Origin: Chryseobacterium sp. Bi04
GTDB lineage: Bacteria; Bacteroidota; Bacteroidia; Flavobacteriales; Weeksellaceae
Assembly: GCF_918698085.1 (NCBI RefSeq)
Contig: NZ_CAKKLP010000011.1
Span: forward strand, 123,763 to 187,762
Reading direction: 5' to 3'
Length of the DNA: 64,000 nt
Shown one piece after another: positions 35,552-43,984 of this stretch. Both the position numbers and the translations under genes were made by a program. A model generated the notes under the pieces. The model had not been told where the DNA came from. It saw only the letters and a program-made list of their open reading frames with translations, and searched no databases. Every line of letters begins with the position of its first letter. Position 1 is the stretch's first letter.

Positions 35552-36505
35552 TTATTTTATTGAATTTATGTACTGAAATGATATCGTAATGGTACCTGCT
35601 AATTTTTCATCAGTATAGATGATCAGTTCCTTACCCTTGGCCATAATTTTGTTCCAATAATAATTTCCTGCAAAGCGGCTTTCAAGCACTTCAGCATTAA
35701 ACCCATTTTGGGAGATTCTTATTTCTTTGGGATAATAAGAAAACTTGGATAATCCAAACGTCCGGGCTTCATCTTCACTGAAGATATTCACTTCACCAAA
35801 AAGCTTGGCAACATACGAGTTGTAAGGTTTTCTGTAAGTCTCTTCCGGACTTTCATTCTGAATTAACCTTCCATCCTGAAGAATAACGATCTGATCAAGC
35901 CATGGCATAATATCCTGAAGTTCATGGGTAGAAATAATCAAAGAAATACCTTGCTGTTTTACATATCGGAAAAGCCGCTCACGAAGCTCTATTTTTCTTG
36001 GAAAATCAAGATTGCTGAACGGTTCATCCAGGATAAGCAGTTTCGGCAGTACAGAAAGTGCTCTGGCAATGGCAACTCTCTGCTGTTGTCCTCCGCTTAA
36101 ATTTTTTGGAAGTACATGGGCAAATTCCTGAAGTCCTACCACTTCCAGGAGTTCTATTACCGTTTCTTTTTTTTGGGTTAGATTGATATTAGAAATAAAT
36201 TTCCCTACATTTTCGGCTACCGTAGCATAAGGCATAAGGTCAAAATTCTGTGCTACAAATTTCATCTCGGCTTCTCCGGGAACAAGATTTCCTTTAGGAC
36301 CTAAAAGCCGTTTTCCGTTAAAAATGATCTCGCCACTTTCCCAATCAAAAAGCCCATAAACAAGGCTGAGAAGGGTAGATTTTCCGCATCCGCTTTCTCC
36401 TGCAAGAGCAATAATTCTGTTCTCTTCAAACCTCAGGTTAAGGTTTTGAAACAGGGGATTATCTTTGGTATAGGAAAAAAATAAATTGTTAATTTCTAAT
36501 AGCAT
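35552..36505 (-). CDS. ABC transporter ATP-binding protein without a visible permease
   Basis: The 317-residue ATPase has Walker A GESGCGKST (about 35), the Q-loop, signature LSGGQQQRVA (about 137), Walker B LLILDEPFSNLD and the STHELQD switch histidine. A C-terminal about 80-residue tail resembles the regulatory (TOBE-like) domain of FbpC/PotA-type importers. No permease or binding protein lies next to it; the gene is flanked by convergent yjdM and divergent YceI. The -7 box at 36510-36517 is 5 bp from the ATG, so the mRNA would be leaderless. Its substrate is unknown. Confidence 0.85.
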   Translation of the reverse strand: MLLEINNLFFSYTKDNPLFQNLNLRFEENRIIALAGESGCGKSTLLSLVYGLFDWESGEIIFNGKRLLGPKGNLVPGEAEMKFVAQNFDLMPYATVAENVGKFISNINLTQKKETVIELLEVVGLQEFAHVLPKNLSGGQQQRVAIARALSVLPKLLILDEPFSNLDFPRKIELRERLFRYVKQQGISLIISTHELQDIMPWLDQIVILQDGRLIQNESPEETYRKPYNSYVAKLFGEVNIFSEDEARTFGLSKFSYYPKEIRISQNGFNAEVLESRFAGNYYWNKIMAKGKELIIYTDEKLAGTITISFQYINSIK

Positions 36506-36509
36506 ATTA

Positions 36510-36517
36510 CAAATGTA
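36510..36517 (-). promoter_or_regulatory. -7 box immediately before the ABC gene
   Basis: The minus strand reads TACATTTG, ending 5 bp from the only possible ATG, implying a leaderless transcript. Confidence 0.5.
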
Positions 36518-36580
36518 AGGTTTTTATGAAAACACATTTTTTTTTATTATATTAGCGGGACTAATAAAAATATATCAAAG

Positions 36581-37240
36581 ATGAGAAAAAAACTGTTTTC
36601 ATTAGCTATTCCTGCTTTATTTGTGGCGGCTGTTGTCATTTCTTGTAAAAAAGACAAACCGCTTACCAGTGAAAGTAATGAAGTGACCACTACCAAAGAT
36701 GGTAGCCAGTATACTTTGGATACGCTAAACAGTAAAGTTGAGTGGAAAGGGTACAAGGTATTTAAATCTGAAAATACCAGTCATTTTGGAACAATCAAGT
36801 TTGAAAGTGGTGATGTTACCGTAAAAGATGGAAAACTGGAAAGCGGTAAATTCGTTGCTGATATGAATTCTTTAACTTCCGTGGATTTAAAAGACAGTCC
36901 TGAAGATTTAGGGAAATTAAATGGTCATCTTAAAAGTGGCGATTTCTTTGAAGTAGAAAAATTCCCGACAGCCTCCTATGAAATTACAAAAGTAACACCG
37001 GCTACAGAAGGTGATTATAATACGCTTTTAGATGGAAACCTAACCATTAAGGGAATTACAAAACCAGTTCAGTTTAAAGCCAATGTTTCTGTAAAAGAAG
37101 GCGAGGTAAGCGTAGCAACTGAACCGAAGGATATTAAAAGAGAAGAGTTTGGGGTGAAATTCCAGGCTCCGGCTGAAAACGGTGTTCTTAAAGATGAGGT
37201 AACTCTTCAGATCAGCGTTAAAGCTTTAGAAAAGAAATAA
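36581..37240 (+). CDS. YceI family lipoprotein
   Basis: The 219-residue protein has a lipoprotein signal (MRKKLFSLAIPALFVAAVVIS-C, about Cys22) followed by Ser/Lys-rich linker and a YceI lipocalin-like beta-barrel (about 45-218). Motifs are WKGYKVFKSENTSHFGTIKF and the later FPTASYEI, GNLTIKGITKPVQF. YceI-type proteins bind polyisoprenoid lipids; some are implicated in tolerance to acid or oxidants. It starts 76 bp from the divergent ABC gene and ends at a strong terminator. Confidence 0.92.
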   Translation: MRKKLFSLAIPALFVAAVVISCKKDKPLTSESNEVTTTKDGSQYTLDTLNSKVEWKGYKVFKSENTSHFGTIKFESGDVTVKDGKLESGKFVADMNSLTSVDLKDSPEDLGKLNGHLKSGDFFEVEKFPTASYEITKVTPATEGDYNTLLDGNLTIKGITKPVQFKANVSVKEGEVSVATEPKDIKREEFGVKFQAPAENGVLKDEVTLQISVKALEKK

Positions 37241-37272
37241 TTTTTTTATTTAAGTGAAATAAGTGATTGAAG

Positions 37273-37303
37273 TCTGCCTCCCGAAAAAGAGGCAGATTTT
37301 TTT
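37273..37303 (+). terminator. Terminator after the YceI gene
   Basis: Arms TCTGCCTC and GAGGCAGA, followed by TTTTTTTATG. Confidence 0.8.
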
Positions 37304-37334
37304 ATGAGTCAATTAATAATTAAACTTAAAATCG

Positions 37335-37342
37335 TATTTTTG
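37335..37342 (+). promoter_or_regulatory. pheS -7 box
   Basis: TATTTTTG, 25 bp before the ATG at 37368. Confidence 0.5.
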
Positions 37343-37367
37343 CAAAACATTTTGAAAGGGTAAAATA

Positions 37368-38378
37368 ATGATAGAAAAGATAGAAGAACTACTGATCGAG
37401 GTAAACGGCTTCAATACTACATCTAAAGAAGAGATAGAAAACTTCCGTATTAAGTACAGCGGTAAGAAAGGAGTTCTTAATGATTTTTACGAAACATTAA
37501 AAGAAGTTCCTAACGAGCAGAAGAAAGATTTCGGACAGAAGATCAATACTTTGAAACAGGCAGTAGCTGTAAAATTGGAAGATTTGAAAAATGCTTCCGC
37601 ATCTTCTGTTGTTGTAGAAAAAGAAGATCTTACAAGACCTGCTTTTCCATTGGATTTGGGTTCAAGACATCCGATCAATCTGGTAAAAAACAGAATTATT
37701 GAAATCTTTAAATCTATTGGGTTCGCAGTAGCAGATGGCCCTGAGATTGAAGACGACTGGCATAACTTTACGGCGCTTAACCTTCCGGAATATCACCCGG
37801 CAAGAGATATGCAGGATACTTTCTTTATTGAGCAGAATCCGGATATCCTTTTGAGAACACATACTTCTTCTGTACAAACCCGTTATATGGAAGAAAATCA
37901 GCCGCCTATCAGAATTTTATCCCCGGGAAGAGTATTCAGAAATGAAGCCATTTCTTCACGTTCTCACTGTATCTTCCACCAGATAGAAGGGTTGTATATT
38001 GATGAGAATGTAAGTTTTGCTGATTTAAAACAAACTATTCAGTTCTTTACAACAGAACTTTTCGGAAAGTCTAAAATCAGAATGAGACCTTCTTATTTCC
38101 CGTTCACAGAGCCTAGTGCTGAAATTGATGTATATTGGGGATTAAATTCCGAAACCGATTACAGAATAACGAAAGGAACAGGCTGGCTGGAAATTATGGG
38201 ATGTGGAATGGTAGACCCTGCCGTTCTTAAAAATGTAAATATCGACTCTGAGAAATATTCAGGATATGCATTCGGAATGGGTATTGAAAGAATTACCATG
38301 CTTCTTTACCAAATGAGTGATATCAGAATGTTCTTTGAAAATGATATCAGAACATTGGAACAGTTTAAATCTCTATAA
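37368..38378 (+). CDS. pheS: Phenylalanine--tRNA ligase alpha subunit
   Basis: The 336-residue PheS has the N-terminal coiled coil (about 1-90) that binds tRNA and a class II catalytic core (about 100-336) with motif 2 ([13 protein letters not shown]) and motif 3 ([14 protein letters not shown]). It charges tRNA-Phe as a heterotetramer with PheT. pheT is not adjacent: the gene is followed by a strong terminator and a minus-strand gene. This split of pheS and pheT is not unusual in this phylum (from general knowledge). Confidence 0.97.
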   Translation: MIEKIEELLIEVNGFNTTSKEEIENFRIKYSGKKGVLNDFYETLKEVPNEQKKDFGQKINTLKQAVAVKLEDLKNASASSVVVEKEDLTRPAFPLDLGSRHPINLVKNRIIEIFKSIGFAVADGPEIEDDWHNFTALNLPEYHPARDMQDTFFIEQNPDILLRTHTSSVQTRYMEENQPPIRILSPGRVFRNEAISSRSHCIFHQIEGLYIDENVSFADLKQTIQFFTTELFGKSKIRMRPSYFPFTEPSAEIDVYWGLNSETDYRITKGTGWLEIMGCGMVDPAVLKNVNIDSEKYSGYAFGMGIERITMLLYQMSDIRMFFENDIRTLEQFKSL

Positions 38379-38382
38379 AAAC

Positions 38383-38410
38383 AAACCTCCGGAATTTCCG
38401 GAGGTTTTTG
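38383..38410 (+). terminator. pheS terminator
   Basis: Arms AAACCTCCGG and CCGGAGGTTT with an AATTT loop, followed by TTGTTTTT. Confidence 0.85.
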
Positions 38411-38600
38411 TTTTTAATTACTGACCTAAGAAACAAAACGTAATTAAAAACAGATTTTATTGAAAAATTTACACGTGTCCTGTTTTCTGTAAAAGGGAGA
38501 ATATTACTTCTCATTCCTTTATCAGTACAGCATCATTATTCTCCTGCTGTTATCATAAAGACAATCGAAATCCGGCATATATTACATATAAAAATAAAAA

Positions 38601-38624
38601 TGTCTGTAAAAAGAATTACAGACA
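38601..38624 (-). terminator. Terminator of the DUF3108 gene
   Basis: Arms TGTCTGTAA and TTACAGACA with a 6-nt loop, followed on the minus strand by TTTTTATTTTT. Confidence 0.75.
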
Positions 38625-38655
38625 CTTATTGTTTAAAAAACTAATTATATAAAGT

Positions 38656-39426
38656 TTACTTGGTAAACTTTAATGGATATTTTACATTTTTAAAATCATC
38701 AATACTTGCTTTCAGAGATCCTACAGCCAGTTCTGCTTTCAACAGCATGGGGATGTGATTAGCATCATTGGAAACCCACATCGTTACTCCTTCTTTTTCT
38801 TTAAATACCCTTCCGCTTTTTACAGACGGAATAATTTTAAGACAGTTGATGGTCCCGAATTTTGTTTTCAGATTTTCTGTTCCGGTAACTTTGAGCTGGA
38901 ACGGAAACATTTCGTCATCAATCCATACATTCATATTAATTACCGTTCCCACTTTTAATTCGTCCGGTGACTTGCTTCGTAAATAATAAAAAGAGGAAAG
39001 CATATCCTGAACTCCTTTTACTGATTTTATAACCTTTGAACCATTGGCAGGCTCTTTTTTATCAGTTAGTATCAATGTATTATTAGCATGATTAAAGGCC
39101 GTTTCAAAGTGCTGGCGGTAGCTGCCTTCACGTACATTTCTTACATAAAAGCTTGGCAGCCCTGTTTCTGTATTGATGAAACTTTCGTATAAATCTTCCA
39201 CCTTAAAAAACGCTTTTACAGCTCCGGTCGTTTTTCCGGTCCCCTTTACATAGAGATGAGGAATGTTTTTGTAGCTGGTTTTCTGGGTGGTAAGGTTAGC
39301 ACTACCGGCATTCAGAAAGCCATAATGGATTCTGAAAGTAATAGATTCACCGTCTGCTATATTGTTAAGCTGGGCAGAACCCAAAACAAATATAAATACA
39401 GCAAAAAGATTTAAGATTTTCTTCAT
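38656..39426 (-). CDS. DUF3108 family secreted protein
   Basis: The 256-residue protein has a signal peptide (ending LGSA-QL) and a DUF3108 body: FRIHYGFLNAGSANL, FKVEDLYESF, GVQDMLSSFYYLR and a terminal LLKAELAVGSLKASI. DUF3108 members are periplasmic beta proteins often found close to lipid-carrier or outer-membrane assembly genes; their function is not established. Two candidate -7 boxes (39441-39448 and 39453-39460) precede it. It ends at the terminator at 38601-38624. Confidence 0.88.
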   Translation of the reverse strand: MKKILNLFAVFIFVLGSAQLNNIADGESITFRIHYGFLNAGSANLTTQKTSYKNIPHLYVKGTGKTTGAVKAFFKVEDLYESFINTETGLPSFYVRNVREGSYRQHFETAFNHANNTLILTDKKEPANGSKVIKSVKGVQDMLSSFYYLRSKSPDELKVGTVINMNVWIDDEMFPFQLKVTGTENLKTKFGTINCLKIIPSVKSGRVFKEKEGVTMWVSNDANHIPMLLKAELAVGSLKASIDDFKNVKYPLKFTK

Positions 39427-39440
39427 AGTTATGTCATTTA

Positions 39441-39448
39441 CAAAAATA
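39441..39448 (-). promoter_or_regulatory. -7 box of the DUF3108 gene
   Basis: The minus strand reads TATTTTTG, 14 bp before the ATG at 39426. An alternative TAAATTTG lies at 39453-39460. Confidence 0.45.
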
Positions 39449-39538
39449 TTGCCAAATTTAATATCGTAAAAGATAGATATTTGACAAATCTCAGGTTTTT
39501 ATTTAGAATCAATTAAATATGCTTCGCATTAAAATTAG

Positions 39539-39546
39539 TAAATTTG
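39539..39546 (+). promoter_or_regulatory. -7 box of the ferredoxin reductase gene
   Basis: TAAATTTG, 33 bp before the ATG at 39580. Confidence 0.5.
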
Positions 39547-39579
39547 CAGTTACAAGTATAATTAAATTATCTAAACATT

Positions 39580-40635
39580 ATGATAACCACTGATATATTG
39601 ATCATAGGTGCAGGACCTACAGGACTTTTTGCAGTTTTTGAAGCTGGTTTATTAAAAATGAAGTGCCATATTATTGATGCGCTTCCTCAACCGGGAGGGC
39701 AATTGGCAGAACTTTATCCTAAGAAGCCTATTTTCGATATTCCGGGGTATCCTTCAGTGAATGCTGGTGAATTGGTGGATAATCTGATGGAGCAGATCAA
39801 ACAGTTTCAGCCTGGTTTTACGTTGGGAGAAACGGCTGTTTCTTATACAAAGGTTGATGATGAATTGTTTGAGGTGGTTACAAACAAAGGGACTGTTCAC
39901 AGATGTAAGGCTATTGCTATTGCAGGTGGATTGGGAACTTTTGAGCCTAGAAAACCTACTTTTGAAAATATTGCTGATTATGAGGAAAAAGGACTTGAAT
40001 ATTTCGTTAAAGAACCTGAACACTTCAGAAATAAGAAAGTTGTCATTGCCGGTGGTGGAGATTCTGCTCTTGACTGGAGTATTTTCCTTTCTAATGTAGC
40101 CAGTGAAGTTACTTTGATCCACCGAAGAAATGAGTTCAGAGGAGCTTTGGATTCTGTAGAAAAAGTACAGGATTTAAAGAACCAGGGGAAAATCAAATTA
40201 ATTACTCCTGCTGAAGTTATCGGTATTAAAGGTGACGGAAAAGTAGAAGGGATCACAGTACAAAAAGATGGTGAGGAAGCTTACGATCTTGAAACAGATT
40301 ATTTTATTCCATTATTCGGGTTAACTCCAAAATTGGGTGAGATCGGAAACTGGGGATTACATATTGAGAAAAATGCAATCGTTGTTAATAACGCTCTTGA
40401 TTACCAAACGAATATTGAAGGTATTTATGCTATCGGAGATATCAATACCTATCCTGGAAAACTGAAGTTAATTCTTTGTGGGTTCCATGAAGCTACATTG
40501 ATGTGTCAAAGTGTTTACAACAGATTAAATCCAGGTAAAAAATTCGTGTTGAAATATACAACGGTAAGTGGAGTAGACGGATTTGACGGAAGCCGTAAAG
40601 AAGCAGAGAAGGCTGTTGTGAAAAAAATTGACTAA
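39580..40635 (+). CDS. Ferredoxin--NADP(+) reductase, thioredoxin-reductase type
   Basis: The 351-residue flavoprotein has an FAD Rossmann loop IIGAGPTGLFAV, a NAD(P) motif VIAGGGDSALDW (about 155) and the C-terminal YAIGDINTYPGKLKLI FAD motif. It lacks the CxxC redox pair of thioredoxin reductases, so it belongs to the YumC/FNR group that passes electrons between NADPH and ferredoxin or flavodoxin. The 2Fe-2S ferredoxin gene starts 12 bp downstream, supporting this partner. The product is cytoplasmic. Confidence 0.92.
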   Translation: MITTDILIIGAGPTGLFAVFEAGLLKMKCHIIDALPQPGGQLAELYPKKPIFDIPGYPSVNAGELVDNLMEQIKQFQPGFTLGETAVSYTKVDDELFEVVTNKGTVHRCKAIAIAGGLGTFEPRKPTFENIADYEEKGLEYFVKEPEHFRNKKVVIAGGGDSALDWSIFLSNVASEVTLIHRRNEFRGALDSVEKVQDLKNQGKIKLITPAEVIGIKGDGKVEGITVQKDGEEAYDLETDYFIPLFGLTPKLGEIGNWGLHIEKNAIVVNNALDYQTNIEGIYAIGDINTYPGKLKLILCGFHEATLMCQSVYNRLNPGKKFVLKYTTVSGVDGFDGSRKEAEKAVVKKID

Positions 40636-40640
40636 TTTTG
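40633..40640 (+). promoter_or_regulatory. -7 box overlapping the reductase stop codon
   Basis: TAATTTTG includes the TAA stop of the reductase and lies 7 bp before the ferredoxin ATG. It could give a separate, nearly leaderless ferredoxin mRNA. Confidence 0.4.
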
Positions 40641-40647
40641 CAGAATT

Positions 40648-40977
40648 ATGTCAGATGTTAATATTAAAATCACCGATAGAGAAGGTGTAAGCCACGATGT
40701 TATTGCTCCTACGGATATGTCCATGAATCTAATGGAAATTATCCGTTCGTATGAATTGGCTGAAGAAGGGACTATTGGTGTATGTGGTGGAATGGCGATG
40801 TGTGCTTCCTGCCAGGTATATGTAATAAATGATCCGGGCTTAGAGCCAATGGGAGATGAAGAAGATGCTATGCTGGCTGAAGCTTTCCATGTGAAAGACA
40901 ATAGCAGATTAGGATGTCAGTTACATATTGCAGATGCAATGGAAGGACTTGAAGTGGAAATTGCCCCTTATCCTTAG
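40648..40977 (+). CDS. 2Fe-2S ferredoxin (adrenodoxin type)
   Basis: The 109-residue ferredoxin has the adrenodoxin-like cluster loop CGGMAMCASC (C-x5-C-x2-C) at about 47-56 and the fourth ligand in RLGCQLHI. It is the electron-transfer partner suggested by the adjacent reductase (12 bp spacing). Typical roles are in iron-sulfur assembly or oxygenase electron supply; the acceptor cannot be read from the sequence. A bidirectional terminator follows. Confidence 0.94.
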   Translation: MSDVNIKITDREGVSHDVIAPTDMSMNLMEIIRSYELAEEGTIGVCGGMAMCASCQVYVINDPGLEPMGDEEDAMLAEAFHVKDNSRLGCQLHIADAMEGLEVEIAPYP

Positions 40978-40999
40978 AAAATATTTTTTAATCTTAATA

Positions 41000-41031
41000 A
41001 AACCCCGCCCGAATGACTTCGGACGGGGTTT
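41000..41031. terminator. Bidirectional terminator
   Basis: 14-bp arms (AAACCCCGCCCGAA and TTCGGACGGGGTTT, one wobble) around TGAC, with T tracts both ways, lie between ferredoxin and prolyl oligopeptidase genes. Confidence 0.85.
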
Positions 41032-41053
41032 GTTTTTATCAGTTATTTACTTT

Positions 41054-43204
41054 TTATTTCTTAGCCGGCTGAAATTTCGGATGTCCTACCTGCCATAATG
41101 CAAAGGCAAAAATGTCAGCATATTCTTTGAAGACTACATCCAGGTCACTTGTGAAATGACCATTCTCATAATTGATATACAATAAAACGGGCTTCTCAGA
41201 TGCTGTACTGTTTTGTAGCACTGCCGCCAATTTTGCAGGCTCCCAAGGGGTGATTCTGGAATCATTCATTCCGGTACGGATAATTACAGCGGGATATTTT
41301 ACTCCTTTTTTAACCTTGCTTTGCACATCCATTTCGAGAAGTGGCTTGATATCTTCAGCTTCTTTTAAACTTCCGACTTCCGGAATCTGGTTGGCACCAT
41401 TGGCTGAGTTTTGAGAGCGAAGAACATTCGTCATTCCTACTTCAGCGATAGCAACAGCAAATAAATCTGGTCTTTCCGTAATGGCTCTTCCGATTAGAAC
41501 ACCTCCCATACTGGCTCCGTTACCAATTAATTTTGAAGGAGAAGTATATTTTTGGTCAACAAGATATTCTGAACAGGCAATGAAATCTTTCCACGTATTA
41601 GGTTTTTTAGCTTTCATTCCGTCTGTATGCCAGTTTTCACCTTTTTCTCCACCTCCTCTCACATGGGCAATAGCAATGACTACACCTTGTTCCAGCAGTA
41701 CAGACAGTTTGTTAGAGAAACGTGGAGTATAAGAGATCCCATAGCCACCATATCCGGTGATATAAGCAGGTGTGCTGCCATCCATTTTCATGTTTTTGGG
41801 ATAGATAATGGAAAGAGGAACCATAGTGCCATCGTGGCTTTTTACTTCCACTTCTTTTATTTCATATGATGCATTGTAATCCGGGTAATTGCTATCGCCA
41901 TTAAAGTATTTACTTTTTATAACTTTCCCGTTCTGAGGGCTATATTCGTAGAAAGTATTGGGACTAAGCCAGCTGCTGTTATTGCACTGTAAATTGTCGT
42001 TTTCACGGGAGTTAAGAGAGCTGGAGCTATTAATTCCAACAGGTAATGGTACCTTTTTTATAGCCAGTGTTTTAAGATCAATCTGATATTTATCCTGAGT
42101 AATGCCATTGTTTAAAGCATAGAATAAATAATTTTTAGAATTGTGTATGGACTGGATTGTGGTATTGGCTTCAGGAACAATAATTTTGGCATTATCAAAG
42201 TCAGGGTTTGACAGGCTTGTAAGTCCTATTTTGTAATTCGGTGCGTTTTTATGGCTAAGGAAAAATAATTGATCCCCTTTAATAAAGGTTTGAACAATAT
42301 CGTCTGAAGCTTTTACAATCTGTTTCCATGTGATTTTTTTATCCTTTAAGGCAGAGTAAGGGGTATAGAACTGGGGACTTTCCAATTTGGTAGAGCCTAT
42401 ATTAAGTAAGATGTATTGGTAATCTTCAGAAAACTCAACCATTGGGAACTGTTCTGTCAGCATATTGGTTTCAGGATTGGCTTCCCTTGATGCCAGTACT
42501 ATATCCTGATCAGAAGGAGTTCCAATTTTGTGCAGCATTGCTTTCATTTCTTTCAGGAGCATATTGCTGTTGGGATCTCCGGTACTCATCTTGGTATAAA
42601 TAATAGACTGGGCATCCGGGGTAAACTCAAAGTTAAATTCACTCCAGATAGGGCTGAGCGTGTCGTCAAGTACCTTTTTTGTCTGTAGGTTGAGAATCTT
42701 AAGCTCACAAATTTCACCGCCGGATTGGGAGAATAGCAATGCTATTTTATTACCCTTGGAATCTATTGTAAAATTAGTGATCTGGGCATTCTTTTTATAC
42801 GTTTCGGGATCAAAGATCAATGTTTCTTTTCCTGTAGAAATATCCCGGGTATACAGCTTGGAGAGTTTCTCATTCTTTTTTGTTTTAATATAGAAATAAG
42901 AATTTCCCCTTTGCTTCGCATAGCCGTAAGAGTCACCGCCCATTTCCTGAACCTGCTTCATACGGTTATACAGGGCATCACGATTGGGGATTTTATCAAT
43001 AATAGTATGGCTGTAGTCTGACTCGGCCTTAAACCAAGTTTTTACTTCAGGACTTTTAAGGTCTTCCAGCCATTGGTAATTGTCTGTAATCTTTGTTCCA
43101 AAATAATCATCCGTTACAGGTCTTTCCGGAGTTTTTGGGTAATTATATTGGGCAAAACCGATCTGGCTTACCAATAGACAGCCTGTTAGAAATATATTTT
43201 TCAT
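41054..43204 (-). CDS. Prolyl oligopeptidase family serine peptidase (S9)
   Basis: The 716-residue enzyme has a signal peptide (ending IGFA-QY), a beta-propeller region (about 60-420) and a C-terminal alpha/beta-hydrolase domain. The catalytic serine lies in GNGASMGG, the Asp in TGMNDSRI and the His in ENGHF. The lid segment GYGGYGISYTPRF is typical of S9A. It cleaves proline-containing short peptides, probably in the periplasm. The promoter-like -7 box at 43242-43249 leads to a leader of about 35 nt. Confidence 0.94.
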   Translation of the reverse strand: MKNIFLTGCLLVSQIGFAQYNYPKTPERPVTDDYFGTKITDNYQWLEDLKSPEVKTWFKAESDYSHTIIDKIPNRDALYNRMKQVQEMGGDSYGYAKQRGNSYFYIKTKKNEKLSKLYTRDISTGKETLIFDPETYKKNAQITNFTIDSKGNKIALLFSQSGGEICELKILNLQTKKVLDDTLSPIWSEFNFEFTPDAQSIIYTKMSTGDPNSNMLLKEMKAMLHKIGTPSDQDIVLASREANPETNMLTEQFPMVEFSEDYQYILLNIGSTKLESPQFYTPYSALKDKKITWKQIVKASDDIVQTFIKGDQLFFLSHKNAPNYKIGLTSLSNPDFDNAKIIVPEANTTIQSIHNSKNYLFYALNNGITQDKYQIDLKTLAIKKVPLPVGINSSSSLNSRENDNLQCNNSSWLSPNTFYEYSPQNGKVIKSKYFNGDSNYPDYNASYEIKEVEVKSHDGTMVPLSIIYPKNMKMDGSTPAYITGYGGYGISYTPRFSNKLSVLLEQGVVIAIAHVRGGGEKGENWHTDGMKAKKPNTWKDFIACSEYLVDQKYTSPSKLIGNGASMGGVLIGRAITERPDLFAVAIAEVGMTNVLRSQNSANGANQIPEVGSLKEAEDIKPLLEMDVQSKVKKGVKYPAVIIRTGMNDSRITPWEPAKLAAVLQNSTASEKPVLLYINYENGHFTSDLDVVFKEYADIFAFALWQVGHPKFQPAKK

Positions 43205-43241
43205 GGTTTTATTTCTTTTGATAGTGATAAAATTTTAATTA

Positions 43242-43249
43242 CAAAAATA
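43242..43249 (-). promoter_or_regulatory. -7 box of the prolyl oligopeptidase gene
   Basis: The minus strand reads TATTTTTG, 37 bp before the ATG. Confidence 0.45.
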
Positions 43250-43324
43250 CTAAACTATGTCTAAGAAATGGTGATAGATATATAAAAAGAAGAAATATTT
43301 TTAGAGTATTCCTTCTTTTTATAA

Positions 43325-43906
43325 TTAAACTTCCTCTTTAGAAATCCATTTTCCAACCGTAGGAGGCTGGTAATTTTCCATTTTTTCCAGCAGGTCATCA
43401 ATCGTATTACTGATCAGAAGCATATCTTTGTTAACCTGTTTTAAAAAGCCTTTATTGACCATATTTTGAACCAATTTGATCAGATCATCATAAAAATCAT
43501 CAATATTCAAAATACCAATGGGCTTTTTGTGAAGCCCGAGCTGTGCCCAGGTAATCATCTCGAAAAATTCTTCCAACGTTCCATAGCCACCGGGAAGGAC
43601 AATAACCCCATCGCAAAGCTCATTCATTTTAGTTTTTCTTTCGTGCATGGTTTCCACCAGAATAAGCTCAGTTAAGTTCTTATGAGCAATTTCCTTGGAT
43701 TTCAAAAATTGAGGAAGAACCCCTGTTACTTTTCCGTTTTCACTTAAAGTACCATTGGCTATTGATCCCATTAAACCTGTTTCCGAACCGCCATAAATCA
43801 ATTGGATATTTTTCTTGGCTAAGGTTTGCCCAAGTAAAAAAGCCTGTTCTTCATAAATTTTATCTGACCCGAAACTTGAGCCACAGAAAACTGTTATACT
43901 TTTCAT
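43325..43906 (-). CDS. LOG family protein (TIGR00730)
   Basis: The 193-residue Rossmann-fold protein has the LOG motifs FCGSSFGS, YGGSETGLMGSIA and VLPGGYGTLEEFFE. Members hydrolyse cytokinin-riboside or nucleoside 5-prime-monophosphates to free base; in bacteria the role is often nucleotide salvage or unknown. I chose the start MKSITVFCG (43906), because upstream residues to 43966 do not fit the family. It is 78 bp downstream of the pepD stop and may be transcribed with it. Confidence 0.9.
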   Translation of the reverse strand: MKSITVFCGSSFGSDKIYEEQAFLLGQTLAKKNIQLIYGGSETGLMGSIANGTLSENGKVTGVLPQFLKSKEIAHKNLTELILVETMHERKTKMNELCDGVIVLPGGYGTLEEFFEMITWAQLGLHKKPIGILNIDDFYDDLIKLVQNMVNKGFLKQVNKDMLLISNTIDDLLEKMENYQPPTVGKWISKEEV

Positions 43907-43984
43907 ACTTAAATGCTTTTTTATAAAATTAAAAATATCCAAAATCAAGCGACTTTGGATATTCAATATAGTTATTTTACTATT

